Of a stretch of 64,000 bases of DNA, positions 9,759-18,605 are shown piece after piece. A program made the translations under genes and the position numbers. The notes under the pieces are model-generated. The model was not told where the DNA came from, made no database searches, and saw only the letters and a list, made by a program, of their open reading frames with translations. Positions within the stretch are counted from its first letter, which is position 1. Each line of letters opens with the position of its first letter. Source of the DNA: Mycobacterium kansasii ATCC 12478 (GTDB taxonomy: Bacteria; Actinomycetota; Actinomycetes; Mycobacteriales; Mycobacteriaceae); assembly GCF_000157895.3 (NCBI RefSeq), contig NC_022663.1, positions 558,001-622,000 of the forward strand. The letters are read 5' to 3'.

Positions 9759-11099
9759 TCAGCAGTGGGTCAAGAAATGTGTCAGCACCTCAGTGCCGAA
9801 CTTCAGCGCATCCACGGGTACCCGTTCGTCGACACCGTGGAACAGCGAGGTGAAATCCAGGTCCGGCGGCAGCCGCAGTGGGCTGAAGCCGAAACAGCGA
9901 ATGCCTAACCGCGCGAAGGCCTTTGCGTCGGTACCGCCGGAAAGCATGTACGGCACAATGCGGGCGTCGGGATCGACCGCCAGCACCGCAGCGTTCATGG
10001 CGTCGACCAGGTCGCCGTCGAAGCTGGTCTCATACGACGGCAGGTCCCGGATCCATTCCCGGGTGACGTCCGGCCCGATCAGCTCGTCCACCTCGGCTTC
10101 GAACGCCGCCTGCCGGCCGGGCAGCACGCGGCAGTCCACCACCGCCTCCGCGGTCGCGGGGACGACGTTGGCCTTGTATCCGGCCTTGAGCATGGTCGGG
10201 TTGGCGGTGTCGTGCAGGACCGCCTTGAGCATGCGGGCCATCGGGCCGAGTTTGTCGATCGCCCCGTCCAGGTCCGGCGAGTTGGTGTCGAAGGTGAGGC
10301 CGGTCTCCTCGCTGACGGCGGCCAGGAACTCGGCGACGGTGTCGGTGCACACCAGCGGGAATTGGTGCCGGCCCAGCCGGGCGACGGCTTCGGCGACGGC
10401 AGTGACCGCATTGTGGTCGTGCACCATCGAGCCGTGCCCGGCGCGGCCCCGTGCCGTCAGGCGCATCCACTGGATGCCCTTCTCGGCCGTCTCGATCAGA
10501 TACAGGCGGCGGTCGCCGCCGTCGCGGCTCGGCACGGTCAGCGAAAACCCGCCGACTTCACCGATCGCCTCGCTGACACCGTCGAACAGATCGGGGCGGT
10601 TGTCCACCAGCCACTGCGCACCATACTTGCCGCCGTGCTCCTCGTCGGCGACGAACGCGAAGACCAGGTCCCGCGGCGGCACGATGCCGGCGCGCCGGAA
10701 ATGCCGGGCGACCACGATCATCATGCCGATCATGTCCTTCATGTCGACCGCGCCGCGACCCCACACATAACCGTCTTCGATCGCGCCGGAAAACGGGTGC
10801 ACGCTCCAATCGGCCGGTTCGGCCGGCACCACGTCCAGATGCCCGTGGATGAGCAACGCACCCCGGGAACCGGCTTGGCCTTTGGCGCCGGCCAGCCGGG
10901 CGAACACGTTGCCGCGGCCGGGCGCACCGGATTCCACATATTCCGGCTGGTAGCCGGCCTCGGCGAGCTGTTCGGCCACCCAGTGCGCGCACTCGGCCTC
11001 GCCTTTGGTGGTTTCCGGTTCGCCGGTGTTGGTGGTGTCGAACCGGATCAACCTGCTGACCACCTCGGCAACGTCGTCGCCCACACCTGTCACAGTCAC
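9759..11099 (-). CDS. M20-family metallopeptidase/deacylase (Rv2141c-like)
   Basis: This 446-aa protein has the M20 zinc-site motifs in order: G-H-L-D-V-V-P, G-R-G-A-V-D-M-K-D and A-D-E-E-H-G-G. A dimerisation domain follows, and then a C-terminal ligand region (F-H-G-V-D-E-R-V-P). It is a two-zinc hydrolase acting on N-acyl amino acids or peptides. It is often annotated dapE2-like, but the true substrate is unproven. I use the GTG at 11099 (aaagGTGACTGTGACAGG context) because the upstream extension lacks family similarity. It lies next to the tRNA-Leu gene that is the integration site. Confidence 0.9.
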   Translation of the reverse strand: MTVTGVGDDVAEVVSRLIRFDTTNTGEPETTKGEAECAHWVAEQLAEAGYQPEYVESGAPGRGNVFARLAGAKGQAGSRGALLIHGHLDVVPAEPADWSVHPFSGAIEDGYVWGRGAVDMKDMIGMMIVVARHFRRAGIVPPRDLVFAFVADEEHGGKYGAQWLVDNRPDLFDGVSEAIGEVGGFSLTVPSRDGGDRRLYLIETAEKGIQWMRLTARGRAGHGSMVHDHNAVTAVAEAVARLGRHQFPLVCTDTVAEFLAAVSEETGLTFDTNSPDLDGAIDKLGPMARMLKAVLHDTANPTMLKAGYKANVVPATAEAVVDCRVLPGRQAAFEAEVDELIGPDVTREWIRDLPSYETSFDGDLVDAMNAAVLAVDPDARIVPYMLSGGTDAKAFARLGIRCFGFSPLRLPPDLDFTSLFHGVDERVPVDALKFGTEVLTHFLTHC

Positions 11100-11239
11100 C
11101 TTTCCTACCACTCTCGGGCACTCCCGGCCGCCTCTGAGGTGCCCCGCCCATCCGGATCCTCCGGCTGGAGGCGCGAGCCCGGTTGGGCTGAGGCGAGCCG
11201 ATCGGATAGCCTTAGCTGCCAACTCATGCGAGTGGTTTT

Positions 11240-11325
11240 GTCCGAGTGGCGGAATGGCAGACGCGCTAGCTTGAGGTGCTAGTGCCCTACTAATGGGCGT
11301 GGGGGTTCAAGTCCCCCCTCGGACA
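11240..11325 (+). tRNA. tRNA-Leu (anticodon GAG), integration site of the island
   Basis: This 86-nt class II tRNA has acceptor strands gtccgag and ctcggac pairing over 7 bp. The anticodon stem is ctagc/gctag with loop ttgaggt, giving anticodon GAG for Leu codons CUC/CUU. It has a long variable arm and a T arm ggggg-ttcaagt-ccccc. The discriminator is A and CCA is not encoded. The 3' 19 bases are repeated at 53620 and 58827, so integration preserves the full tRNA. Confidence 0.96.
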
Positions 11326-12953
11326 CGTCCGGCGACACGACTCAGGTCGGCCGTCGCCTTCACCTCCCGCAGCTGCGGATCGTAATCAAGGCGGAGCCCC
11401 AGACTCGCGTACACCTCGGCGCGTTCCGCCCCGGTCGCCGCACCGAGCACGGCTGACAGCCCACCCAGTTCCTCGACCAATTCGCTCATCTGTGCGGCAG
11501 ACATGACGCGGGGCCGCTCCGCTTGCTCAAGACGGGCCTTCAGCTCGTCGCGCTCGGCGGTGCGGCGACGTAATGCGGCGGTCAAGTCCTCCACAGCCAC
11601 GCCAGACTCGACAGCGGTAACCAAGGCGGCGATCTTGGCATTCACTTCGCGAAGCTGGCGCTGCAGGGCGGCGTAGCCAGTACCGGCTACCGGGTCCACG
11701 TCCTGCCCGCGTGCCAGGTCTTCCGGATCGGCCAGGGTGGCGATCCATTCGTCAAGTCGCGCAGTCACCTCGTCTTCACGGAGATAGACGGTGCGCGGAT
11801 GATCACTCAGGTCCACAGGTATAGAACGCGACTTACCCAGCTCACAACGGTAGAGGATGCGGGTCGTTCGTTTCCCGACGCGAGCGGCGCCCTGCATCCG
11901 CCGTCCACACGCGGCACAGAACAGGAGCCCGCGCAGCGCATACGGCACGGTCGATTCTCTGCTGCACACGAGACCGGGACCACGCCGTGCCTGCGTCCGA
12001 CGACGAACAGCCTCCACCAGTTCATCGGGAATCAGCGCTTCATGCGTGCGGCGGTCTGGTGCGATCCAGTCGGCCTGATCACGCCACCGCATACGAGTCT
12101 CGTACCCCGCCGCGACATCGTCGGGGCTGACCAGGACCTCGTATTTCTCCTGCTTGCCCCAAACACGGATACCGCGGTACGCCGGGTTGTCGAGTATCGC
12201 GCGGATCGCCGAATGGGACCAGCCTCGCGGGTCACGATGACGATTCCGCGCCGGGTCGTACTGGCTCGGTGACGGCACGCCATCGTCGGTGAGCTGTTGC
12301 GCAATGTAGCGCAGGCCCGCTCCGTCGGCGTACATGCGGTAGATCCGCTCGATGACCGGCGACGTCGCGGGGTCAGGTTCGAGGCGGTGAAGCCGCTGCC
12401 CAAGATTTGCCTTGGCAGGGTTTGGGTGCGGGCCGGCATCGACGAGCCGGTAACCGTAGGGTGGTCGACCACCGAGGTATCTCGACGTGTCCTGCGCGAG
12501 TGCTGACATCGCCGTACGGACGCGCACCTGGATTCGCGCGCGCTCTCCCTTGCTCATGCCGCCGAACAAAGTCATCACCAGGTCGTGTGCCTCAGAGCCG
12601 GGATCGACTGCACCGCCGACCTCGGGTACCCATAGGCCAACGCCGTAGTGCGTCAGGATAGGGAATGTGAGCGCGAACTGCGGCCCGTAGAACGCACGGG
12701 CGGGTTCCCCGATCACCACGGCATCAAAGTTATGGTCCGGACAAGCGACATCAGCAAGGAGACGTGATGCCTCCGGCCTGCGCTTCCATGGCAACGAACG
12801 GCTCTGTCCCACATCGAAGTAGTCAGCGGCAAGGACTCCGCCGTGCGGAGCGATCAGGTCTATGGCACGCCGCTTCTGCCAGCTGCGGCTCGCCTCCGGG
12901 TCTTGAGCGTCCTCCGTGCTCACTCGGCCATAGAAGGCGAACCTCAGGCTCAC
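11307..12953 (-). CDS. Large serine integrase whose 3' end lies in the att core
   Basis: This 548-aa large serine recombinase has an N-terminal resolvase domain with catalytic Ser12 in G-R-V-S-T. A Recombinase domain and a zinc ribbon follow near residues 340-375 (F-C-A-A-C-G-R-R-M, then a further Cys), and then a coiled coil near 430-480. It catalyses site-specific integration and excision. The GTG start overlaps the stop of the upstream small ORF (GTGA), so the two are translationally coupled. The TGA stop (11307-11309) uses one tRNA base outside the att core plus two core bases. In the excised circle this codon would be TGG, and the frame would run 14 more residues (to W-P-P-A-T-R-V-E-V-F-Q-L-S-R). 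Serine integrases rarely use tRNA sites. Confidence 0.93.
   Translation of the reverse strand: MSLRFAFYGRVSTEDAQDPEASRSWQKRRAIDLIAPHGGVLAADYFDVGQSRSLPWKRRPEASRLLADVACPDHNFDAVVIGEPARAFYGPQFALTFPILTHYGVGLWVPEVGGAVDPGSEAHDLVMTLFGGMSKGERARIQVRVRTAMSALAQDTSRYLGGRPPYGYRLVDAGPHPNPAKANLGQRLHRLEPDPATSPVIERIYRMYADGAGLRYIAQQLTDDGVPSPSQYDPARNRHRDPRGWSHSAIRAILDNPAYRGIRVWGKQEKYEVLVSPDDVAAGYETRMRWRDQADWIAPDRRTHEALIPDELVEAVRRRTQARRGPGLVCSRESTVPYALRGLLFCAACGRRMQGAARVGKRTTRILYRCELGKSRSIPVDLSDHPRTVYLREDEVTARLDEWIATLADPEDLARGQDVDPVAGTGYAALQRQLREVNAKIAALVTAVESGVAVEDLTAALRRRTAERDELKARLEQAERPRVMSAAQMSELVEELGGLSAVLGAATGAERAEVYASLGLRLDYDPQLREVKATADLSRVAGRVRGGT
11308..11326 (+). repeat. attL core (tRNA 3' end)
   Basis: The core caagtcccccctcggacac is the 3' end of the tRNA-Leu gene. 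It is repeated exactly at 53620-53638 and with one mismatch at 58827-58845. It marks the left junction between chromosome and integrated element. Confidence 0.9.
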
Positions 12954-13147
12954 TCCACTCCCCTCCCTGATTCGAGCATCCGGTCCCGCACAGCTATTAT
13001 CACGTGTATCAGCGCGCTGTTGGCCTCGTGCGGAAGTTGATAGTGGTTGGGCACGACAATTTCAACACCCCCCTCTGACATCGTCGGCGCATCGATTCGA
13101 GCGTCACGCTCAGACCGGGCGTGTGCTGTTCGGGATCCGTCAGCCAT
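12950..13147 (-). CDS. Small protein coupled to the integrase, candidate directionality factor
   Basis: A 65-aa frame overlaps the 3' end of rep by about 139 bp out of frame. It ends in GTGA, whose GTG starts the integrase. A shorter version could start at the internal ATG (M-S-E-G-G-V-E-I-V-V-P). The sequence continues V-P-N-H-Y-Q-L-P-H-E-A-N-S-A-L-I-H and shows no obvious HTH. In many AICEs the gene between rep and int encodes the excisionase. Position and coupling suggest that role here, but I do not recognise the sequence. Confidence 0.5.
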   Translation of the reverse strand: MADGSRTAHARSERDARIDAPTMSEGGVEIVVPNHYQLPHEANSALIHVIIAVRDRMLESGRGVE

Positions 13148-14691
13148 CGCTTCCCCCTGGCGAATCCCATCGTTGGTTGCGTGTTAGGCCACGGACTTCC
13201 ATCTCGTCCGATCCGGCGGATTTCCATGCGTCGGAGGGCCGCGGAGTTCACGAGGGTACGGTCGCCGAGACTGGTGAGGCCGCCACGGTCAAACTCAAAC
13301 ACGATCGGACCATCGCCATCGGTGAGGTTGACGAAATCCTGGTGCGCAATGCTTTTCAGACGTTGTTCACGTGTCCACGTGGCGCGACGTTCGCGCAGCG
13401 CGGTCATCGTGGTGGAATAGCTGCGGGATTTGCTGGTTATGTGGCCCCGGTAGCCCAGGGTGTGCAGCCACCGGCCGACACCGGCCAGTCCCCTATCGGC
13501 GAGTTGGCTGATGGTGGTCAGGATCGCCCGGACGTGATCGGACACATCCAGGTCGGCGATGGCCTCGGTGCAGATGCGTCGTGCGCTGATCCCGACGTCA
13601 GCTAACGATTTGGTGACGTATTTCGCGAGGTAACGAGCTACGCCGCGGCCTGGCACCACTCGGCCGTGTGATGAATCCTCCTGCACAGCAGGGCTGTCCG
13701 TGCCAACGTGCCGGTTCTCGATGGGTTGGGTGTCGACTTGTTTGCCGAACCTGATCACCCGTGTCGCGCTATCTGAGGATGGGTCCCTGACTGTCATGGC
13801 TACGGTTCGAGCCGCCTGTTGGATGATGGTGGCCAGTTCAGTGGCCGAGAGGGGCGCTTGCCACTCTGGACCACCGCAGTTATCGCTGTCGCTCGGGTCG
13901 AGACGGATCAGGGCATGAATATGTGGAACGAGCCGGGCTTGCAGCTCGACGACTTTGATGAAGCTGACCTGCACCGCATCCGGGTCGGCGCCCAAGGCGC
14001 GTAGCTCGCGGCGCAGCGTGCGTCGCAGGGTGATGGTGAAGCGTCGCCACAGTTCTGGCATGTTCCAGGTGAACAGCACGTGCCCGATGTAGTCATAGCA
14101 GTCCGCGCAGATCGGCTGTCCCACAGGAATGTCACCTTCTCCGTGGCTTGTGCTGCACCACAGTGGTTTTCCATGCTGACAGCGGCGATAGCCGCCAGTC
14201 CCGTGGTGGTCGCGGCACAAACGGAGGCGCTTGTCGCCTGCACATGAGGTGGTGTGGACCGGCCCGTAGCTGGGTGCGGTCAGAGTAACGAACACCTGCG
14301 GGCGATCCGCCACTGCTTCTGGGATGTCGTGGTGCCCGCCGGCGGTGCCAGCGTGCACGAGTTGCCACGTGTCGCGCGCGTAGAGATCCGAGCACGACGG
14401 GCAGATCTGGGCGCGGCGGTTGTTGCATCGTGTCCACACCACCCGATCTCGGCCGTATTCGTCGGTGCCCGCGAGTTGGATGGGGTGGGCGCAGAAGCCG
14501 ACGGACTCTGCACGCCGCCACCATGATTCGAAACCCACCGACGAAGCGCGGCGCACCATCTGATCCACCACCGCGGTCGTGTCGACCGTGGGCGGGATAC
14601 CCGGCAGGGCGACCTGTCCCGGTGGTGTGGCGCTATGCACCGCTGGCTCCGCCGGAAGTCGGGCCACTGCCAGTGTTTCGGCCTTGATCAC
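13009..14691 (-). CDS. Replication initiator protein (RepSA-like, HUH endonuclease)
   Basis: This protein is about 560 aa long. The N-terminal part is rich in Cys/His pairs (I-C-P-S-C, C-R-D-H-H, C-A-D-C-Y), which fits zinc binding. The HUH motif is V-P-H-I-H-A-L-I-R-L near residue 255. The conserved R-Y-L-A-K-Y-V-T-K-S block probably holds the catalytic Tyr. Such proteins nick the element's origin and drive rolling-circle replication of the excised AICE. The 5' end overlaps the tra gene by about 59 bp, so the start (GTG at 14691, beside ggagg) is uncertain and an internal start is possible. The next gene downstream is the small coupled ORF, then the integrase. Confidence 0.88.
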   Translation of the reverse strand: MIKAETLAVARLPAEPAVHSATPPGQVALPGIPPTVDTTAVVDQMVRRASSVGFESWWRRAESVGFCAHPIQLAGTDEYGRDRVVWTRCNNRRAQICPSCSDLYARDTWQLVHAGTAGGHHDIPEAVADRPQVFVTLTAPSYGPVHTTSCAGDKRLRLCRDHHGTGGYRRCQHGKPLWCSTSHGEGDIPVGQPICADCYDYIGHVLFTWNMPELWRRFTITLRRTLRRELRALGADPDAVQVSFIKVVELQARLVPHIHALIRLDPSDSDNCGGPEWQAPLSATELATIIQQAARTVAMTVRDPSSDSATRVIRFGKQVDTQPIENRHVGTDSPAVQEDSSHGRVVPGRGVARYLAKYVTKSLADVGISARRICTEAIADLDVSDHVRAILTTISQLADRGLAGVGRWLHTLGYRGHITSKSRSYSTTMTALRERRATWTREQRLKSIAHQDFVNLTDGDGPIVFEFDRGGLTSLGDRTLVNSAALRRMEIRRIGRDGSPWPNTQPTMGFARGKRWLTDPEQHTPGLSVTLESMRRRCQRGVLKLSCPTTINFRTRPTAR

Positions 14692-16075
14692 CTCCGCGAT
14701 GACTGATTGGTGGCCGAAATATTCTGGCGAGGGTAATGATGTCGTGGTCGGTGACGTGAAAGGCCCGTGCCCGCACGGGTTCGGCGGTACCGTCGATCAT
14801 CATGTAGCCCACACCGGGAGTGGTGTCGGGGATGTGGTCGCATTCCGCGCCGGCGTCACGGGCGCCTTGGCCCAGGACCATCGTTGTCTGACTGGCTTCG
14901 GTCAGCCGCAAACCGATGCGCGCGGTGAAGAGTTGCCGCACGGGCAGGGTGTCTTTGGCCGGATCTTGCACCGCGGCGACCACCGAAATGCCGACCGCGC
15001 GTCCTTGGGACAACAGCAGGCCCAGTAGCTGTTCGATTTCGGTGCGCACCTTGCGGTCGGTGACATAGGCAGTCAGGGCGGCGATCTCGTCAATTACGAC
15101 AACGAACAGTGGTTCTGCCATCGTGGGAGTGTGCAGGCGCGTCTTGCCGCGTAGCCGGTTAGCGCGGGCGTGCATCACCTTCACCAGTTGGCGCAGCAGC
15201 TGCAGGGTGGTATCAGTGGCGTCGTGGGTGAACACCGTGAACATCGGCGCTCCGGCCCCCAGTTCCATGCCGCCTTTAGGGTCAATGACACACAGCCGCA
15301 CTTGTCCGGTTTTCACCGCGGGGGCGATGCCGGCGATCAGCGACCACAACACCGAGCCCTTGCCCGCGCCGGTCGCGCCAGCCACGAGCACATGGTGACC
15401 GAGCAGAGGCAGGTGCCACCAGTGACGGGTTTCGGTCATCCCGACCCGCACCGACCCAACATCCACCGCAGTCGCCGCCGTGGGCATGGGCAGGGCAATC
15501 GGGTCGGCCAGCACGTCGTGGCGCATCAGGGTAATGCGTAATTCTCCGGGTCCGGTCGCGCGGATGGTGATCCGGTCCGCATGCCACGCCGCAGCCAGCG
15601 CCTCGGACTGCTTGTGCCAGTCGGTCAAAGACTGGCCGGTCACCACCCGCAGGTGCAGAACGTCGGTGGTCTTGCCGATGCGCGCCGACCGCAACGTCGG
15701 CACCAAACTGCGTTCACCCAGGCGGGCGTTAAGACCGTGCAGGGCGCACACCGATTCCCAGGTGCGGGTGTAGCGCCACCAGGTCAGCCATCGTCGCCGC
15801 ACCGGCTCAGTCACCCAGTCGCGAAACGACCGCGGGTCCAGCCACGCCCACCCCGCATACGTAGCAGCGAAAGCAATACCGATGATCAGGCCGGGGCGTG
15901 GGCCATGGGTGATCGCTGTCGCCGCACTGGCGATGATCGGGATGCTGACGGCTGGAAACAGCACCGCCCACCACAGCAGATATCCCAGCGCCTTGCACAG
16001 TGAGAAGATGGGGTCGATAATCCAGTCGTCATTGTTCGCCCCAGAGTTGTTGCTGTTCTTGTTGTTTGATGCCAT
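14633..16075 (-). CDS. traB: FtsK/SpoIIIE-type DNA translocase (TraB-like)
   Basis: This 480-aa protein has two hydrophobic segments in residues 25-85, then an FtsK-like motor. Walker A is G-A-T-G-A-G-K-G-S near residue 235 and Walker B is V-V-V-I-D-E-I-A-A-L near 320. A homologous protein is the only factor needed for conjugative transfer of double-stranded DNA in actinomycete elements. I chose the ATG at 16075 (M-A-S-N-N-K-N-S-N-N) rather than an upstream start because the Asn-rich tail and membrane segments follow directly. It lies upstream of rep in the probable operon. Confidence 0.9.
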   Translation of the reverse strand: MASNNKNSNNSGANNDDWIIDPIFSLCKALGYLLWWAVLFPAVSIPIIASAATAITHGPRPGLIIGIAFAATYAGWAWLDPRSFRDWVTEPVRRRWLTWWRYTRTWESVCALHGLNARLGERSLVPTLRSARIGKTTDVLHLRVVTGQSLTDWHKQSEALAAAWHADRITIRATGPGELRITLMRHDVLADPIALPMPTAATAVDVGSVRVGMTETRHWWHLPLLGHHVLVAGATGAGKGSVLWSLIAGIAPAVKTGQVRLCVIDPKGGMELGAGAPMFTVFTHDATDTTLQLLRQLVKVMHARANRLRGKTRLHTPTMAEPLFVVVIDEIAALTAYVTDRKVRTEIEQLLGLLLSQGRAVGISVVAAVQDPAKDTLPVRQLFTARIGLRLTEASQTTMVLGQGARDAGAECDHIPDTTPGVGYMMIDGTAEPVRARAFHVTDHDIITLARIFRPPISHRGGDQGRNTGSGPTSGGASGA

Positions 16076-16163
16076 GACAGGCGTCCTCCTGTGAGTGAAT
16101 GGTCGGCAGCGGCCCCAGTGCTGGGGCGCGACACCGATGAGTGCCGCGGCCCCAGCATTGGTG

Positions 16164-16499
16164 TTATTTCTGCGTGCGAGACGCCTGGTCACTTGACGCA
16201 GCCGTGGGGGTGATGGCGTCGGCGCGGAAGGCCACACCGCTGCGATCACCTTGAGCCCACGGGATGGCCACCAACCCGGACACTGAAACAAGTTGGGTGA
16301 CTGTAACTTTCGGGTCACCAGCCACCGTCACATTGAGCACTTCACCGCCCGTGTCATCCAACGCCAGCAGCTGTGCCGCATACAAGGGCACGCCGGTCGC
16401 GCTGTCGACTTTGGGGCTGCCAGTGTCGAAATTTAGCCGCGGCTCAGCGGGCCGGGTGACGATGAATCGGGTTCCTGACGTGTCAATTCTCAAACGCAT
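16164..16499 (-). CDS. Conserved small AICE-type protein of unknown function
   Basis: This 111-aa protein starts with M-R-L-R-I-D-T-S-G-T-R-F and continues as a probable beta-rich fold (L-N-F-D-T-G-S-P-K-V-D and V-N-V-T-V-A-G-D-P-K-V-T-V). It starts at the ATG at 16499 behind aaagga. It is the first gene of the tra-rep-int series and diverges from the regulator gene. In my recollection proteins of this shape and position recur beside TraB in actinobacterial elements, but no function is known to me. Confidence 0.7.
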   Translation of the reverse strand: MRLRIDTSGTRFIVTRPAEPRLNFDTGSPKVDSATGVPLYAAQLLALDDTGGEVLNVTVAGDPKVTVTQLVSVSGLVAIPWAQGDRSGVAFRADAITPTAASSDQASRTQK

Positions 16500-16664
16500 T
16501 GCGTTGCTGTCCTTTCTGGGGTTGTGCGCGACCGGACGTGGCGCAAATTCAGGACAGCGCCTGGCTTGTGGTCGTCGAAAGTGACAGCCAGCAACAACCA
16601 GTAACACCCAGACACGCGCACGCCCCGGCTGAGCTGCGCCGATGTGTCGGGCATGATCGAAGAG

Positions 16665-17868
16665 ATGGCCGCAGTTGATCCGAATCGTGCGCTCAACGCG
16701 CAGCGGCTGCGGCATGCGCGCGAAGAGTATGGGTTCAGCCTTAATGAGCTGGCCGTTGAGGTCGAAAAACGTTCGCCGGCTACGCGGGGATGTCGAGATA
16801 CCGGCGCGCGAGTCGTTGCGTCAGATGATCATCAGCATCGAGCGCGGCGGCGCGTTCGGCGATATGTGGCGCTCCGACCTCGCCGCGGCCTTTGGCCGCG
16901 AACCTGATGAGTTGTTTAGCGTGCCGATCGCCTCACCACTACCGCACCCTTTGCTGCTCCGTGTGCCAGTCGATGAGGACGTGTTGTCGGTGATCACCGC
17001 CCAGCGCGCAGCACATATACAGGCTGAGCACGCCTTTGGCCCTCAGCATGCGCGACCGTTGGTGGAGCGCGATCTCGATACTGTCGAAGCACTGATCAAG
17101 GCGGCGCCGCGGCGGCTCAAACTTGCTGTGGCCGAGGCGGCAGGAACGATCGCCGAAGTGGCCGGCTGGATCGCTCAAGACCTCGGTGATCATTCCGCAG
17201 CCCAAAATTTGACCCACAAAGCGTTTCTGCACCTTCGCATGGCCAGCCCCGAGGTCCAGGCGATGATCTTGATGCGGCAATCCAACATTCTGGCCCACAG
17301 CGAACCCGGGCTGGCCGTCGACCTCGCCGCTGATGCCGCCGACCTCATCGATGGCCGCGATCCGGGACGCCTCGCAGCGAGTGTCGCCCGCCAGCAAGCC
17401 CTGGCAGCTCTGCACAATGGTGACGAACGCAGCTTCTACCGCCACGCCGCCCACGCCCTCGACCTGGGCGATATCGAACCCGTGGAGGACGATCGGGCAC
17501 CCTACGCCCACGCAGCATACGTAGCCAGTGATGTCGCATCGGGCTACTTGCGGCTCGGCAACCCAGACAGGGCTCTTGAGCTGCTCACCGACCACCACGC
17601 CCAATGGACATCTCAGCAGCACCGCGACCGCGCCGTCGCCGACATGCGACTGCTGCATGCCTACATCGCGGTCCGCGAATACCGTCTCGCCCTGGTGTTG
17701 GCCGACACCGCTATCCCCGCCTATTTGTCGGCACCCTCGCAGCGCGCGCGGCGCCACCTCGCCCGCGCGGGCACCCTCGTGCGGCAGCGCCGCCGCAGCG
17801 ACTCCAATTCCGTACTGCAAGAACTCGCCGGACGCATCAAAAACGCCACCCAAGGAGTCATAGCGTGA
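16665..17868 (+). pseudogene. XRE-type HTH regulator with TPR-like helical repeats, frameshifted
   Basis: The N-terminal HTH (A-L-N-A-Q-R-L-R-H-A-R-E-E-Y-G-F-S-L-N-E-L) is read in one frame from the ATG at 16665. The remainder (R-L-R-G-D-V-E-I-P, I-S-I-E-R-G-G, then about 300 residues of Ala/Leu-rich helical repeats) is in the next frame. The switch falls at a run of five A near 16769-16773; removing one A restores a single frame. The frameshift could be a real mutation or a sequencing error in a homopolymer. As an XRE protein beside the tra promoter it would be the natural regulator of transfer or excision. Its stop overlaps the next gene's GTG start. Confidence 0.8.
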
Positions 17869-18605
17869 CCCGCGACATCATCCCCGACCTCACAACCACC
17901 GACCCCGCCGCAACCAGCAAGATCGCGGTGCTGCCGGTCGGGGCTTTCGAACAGCACGGCCCCTACCTGCCGCTGGGCACTGACACTCTCATCGCCTGTG
18001 CCGTCACCACAGCAATCACCAAGCATCACAGGGTCCTTCAGCTGCCCCCAGTTACCTTCGGCTGCTCGCATGAACACGCCGCCTATCCCGGCACCGTCAG
18101 CATCGGCGCCGCCACCCTCACCGCCATCGTCACCGACATCACCCAGTCCCTCACCCACCAACAGATACGAGGGTTGATCGTCGTCAACGCCCACGGCGGC
18201 AACGCCGTACTCACCAATGTCGTCCAGCATGCCAACCAGTCCGCCCACCAACTCAAACTGGGGCTGTATCCGAGTCGCGAGGACTGGGCCGAAGCCCGTA
18301 CCGCTGCCGGTGTCACCAGCAGCAATCACGACGACATGCACGCCGGCGAACTCGAAACTTCCATCCTGCTCGCCGCCCACCCCGACTACCTGCGCGACGG
18401 GTGGGCCAGCTCCGACCACAGCGCCACCGATCGGCGCTACCTGACCACCCTCGGCATCGGCCCCTACACCCCTACCGGCGTCATTGGCTACCCCTCACAA
18501 GCCACCGCAGCCAAAGGCCGCGCCGCCCTCGACCACCTCGGCCGTAACGTCGCCACTCTCATCGACCTCCTGGCACCGCCGCCTCAGCCCGAGCCGACCC
18601 CGTGA
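17865..18605 (+). CDS. Creatininase-family amidohydrolase
   Basis: This 246-aa protein has the creatininase metal-site motifs: G-A-F-E-Q-H-G-P-Y-L-P-L-G-T-D-T (Glu, His, Asp), N-A-H-G-G-N, and D-M-H-A-G-E-L-E-T-S (His, Glu). The family hydrolyses cyclic amides or similar substrates, and includes the mycofactocin peptidase MftE. The actual substrate here is unknown. The GTG start at 17865 overlaps the regulator's stop (GTGA) and sits behind aaggag (17852), so the two are translationally coupled. That suggests a joint role in the element rather than random cargo. Confidence 0.85.
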   Translation: MTRDIIPDLTTTDPAATSKIAVLPVGAFEQHGPYLPLGTDTLIACAVTTAITKHHRVLQLPPVTFGCSHEHAAYPGTVSIGAATLTAIVTDITQSLTHQQIRGLIVVNAHGGNAVLTNVVQHANQSAHQLKLGLYPSREDWAEARTAAGVTSSNHDDMHAGELETSILLAAHPDYLRDGWASSDHSATDRRYLTTLGIGPYTPTGVIGYPSQATAAKGRAALDHLGRNVATLIDLLAPPPQPEPTP

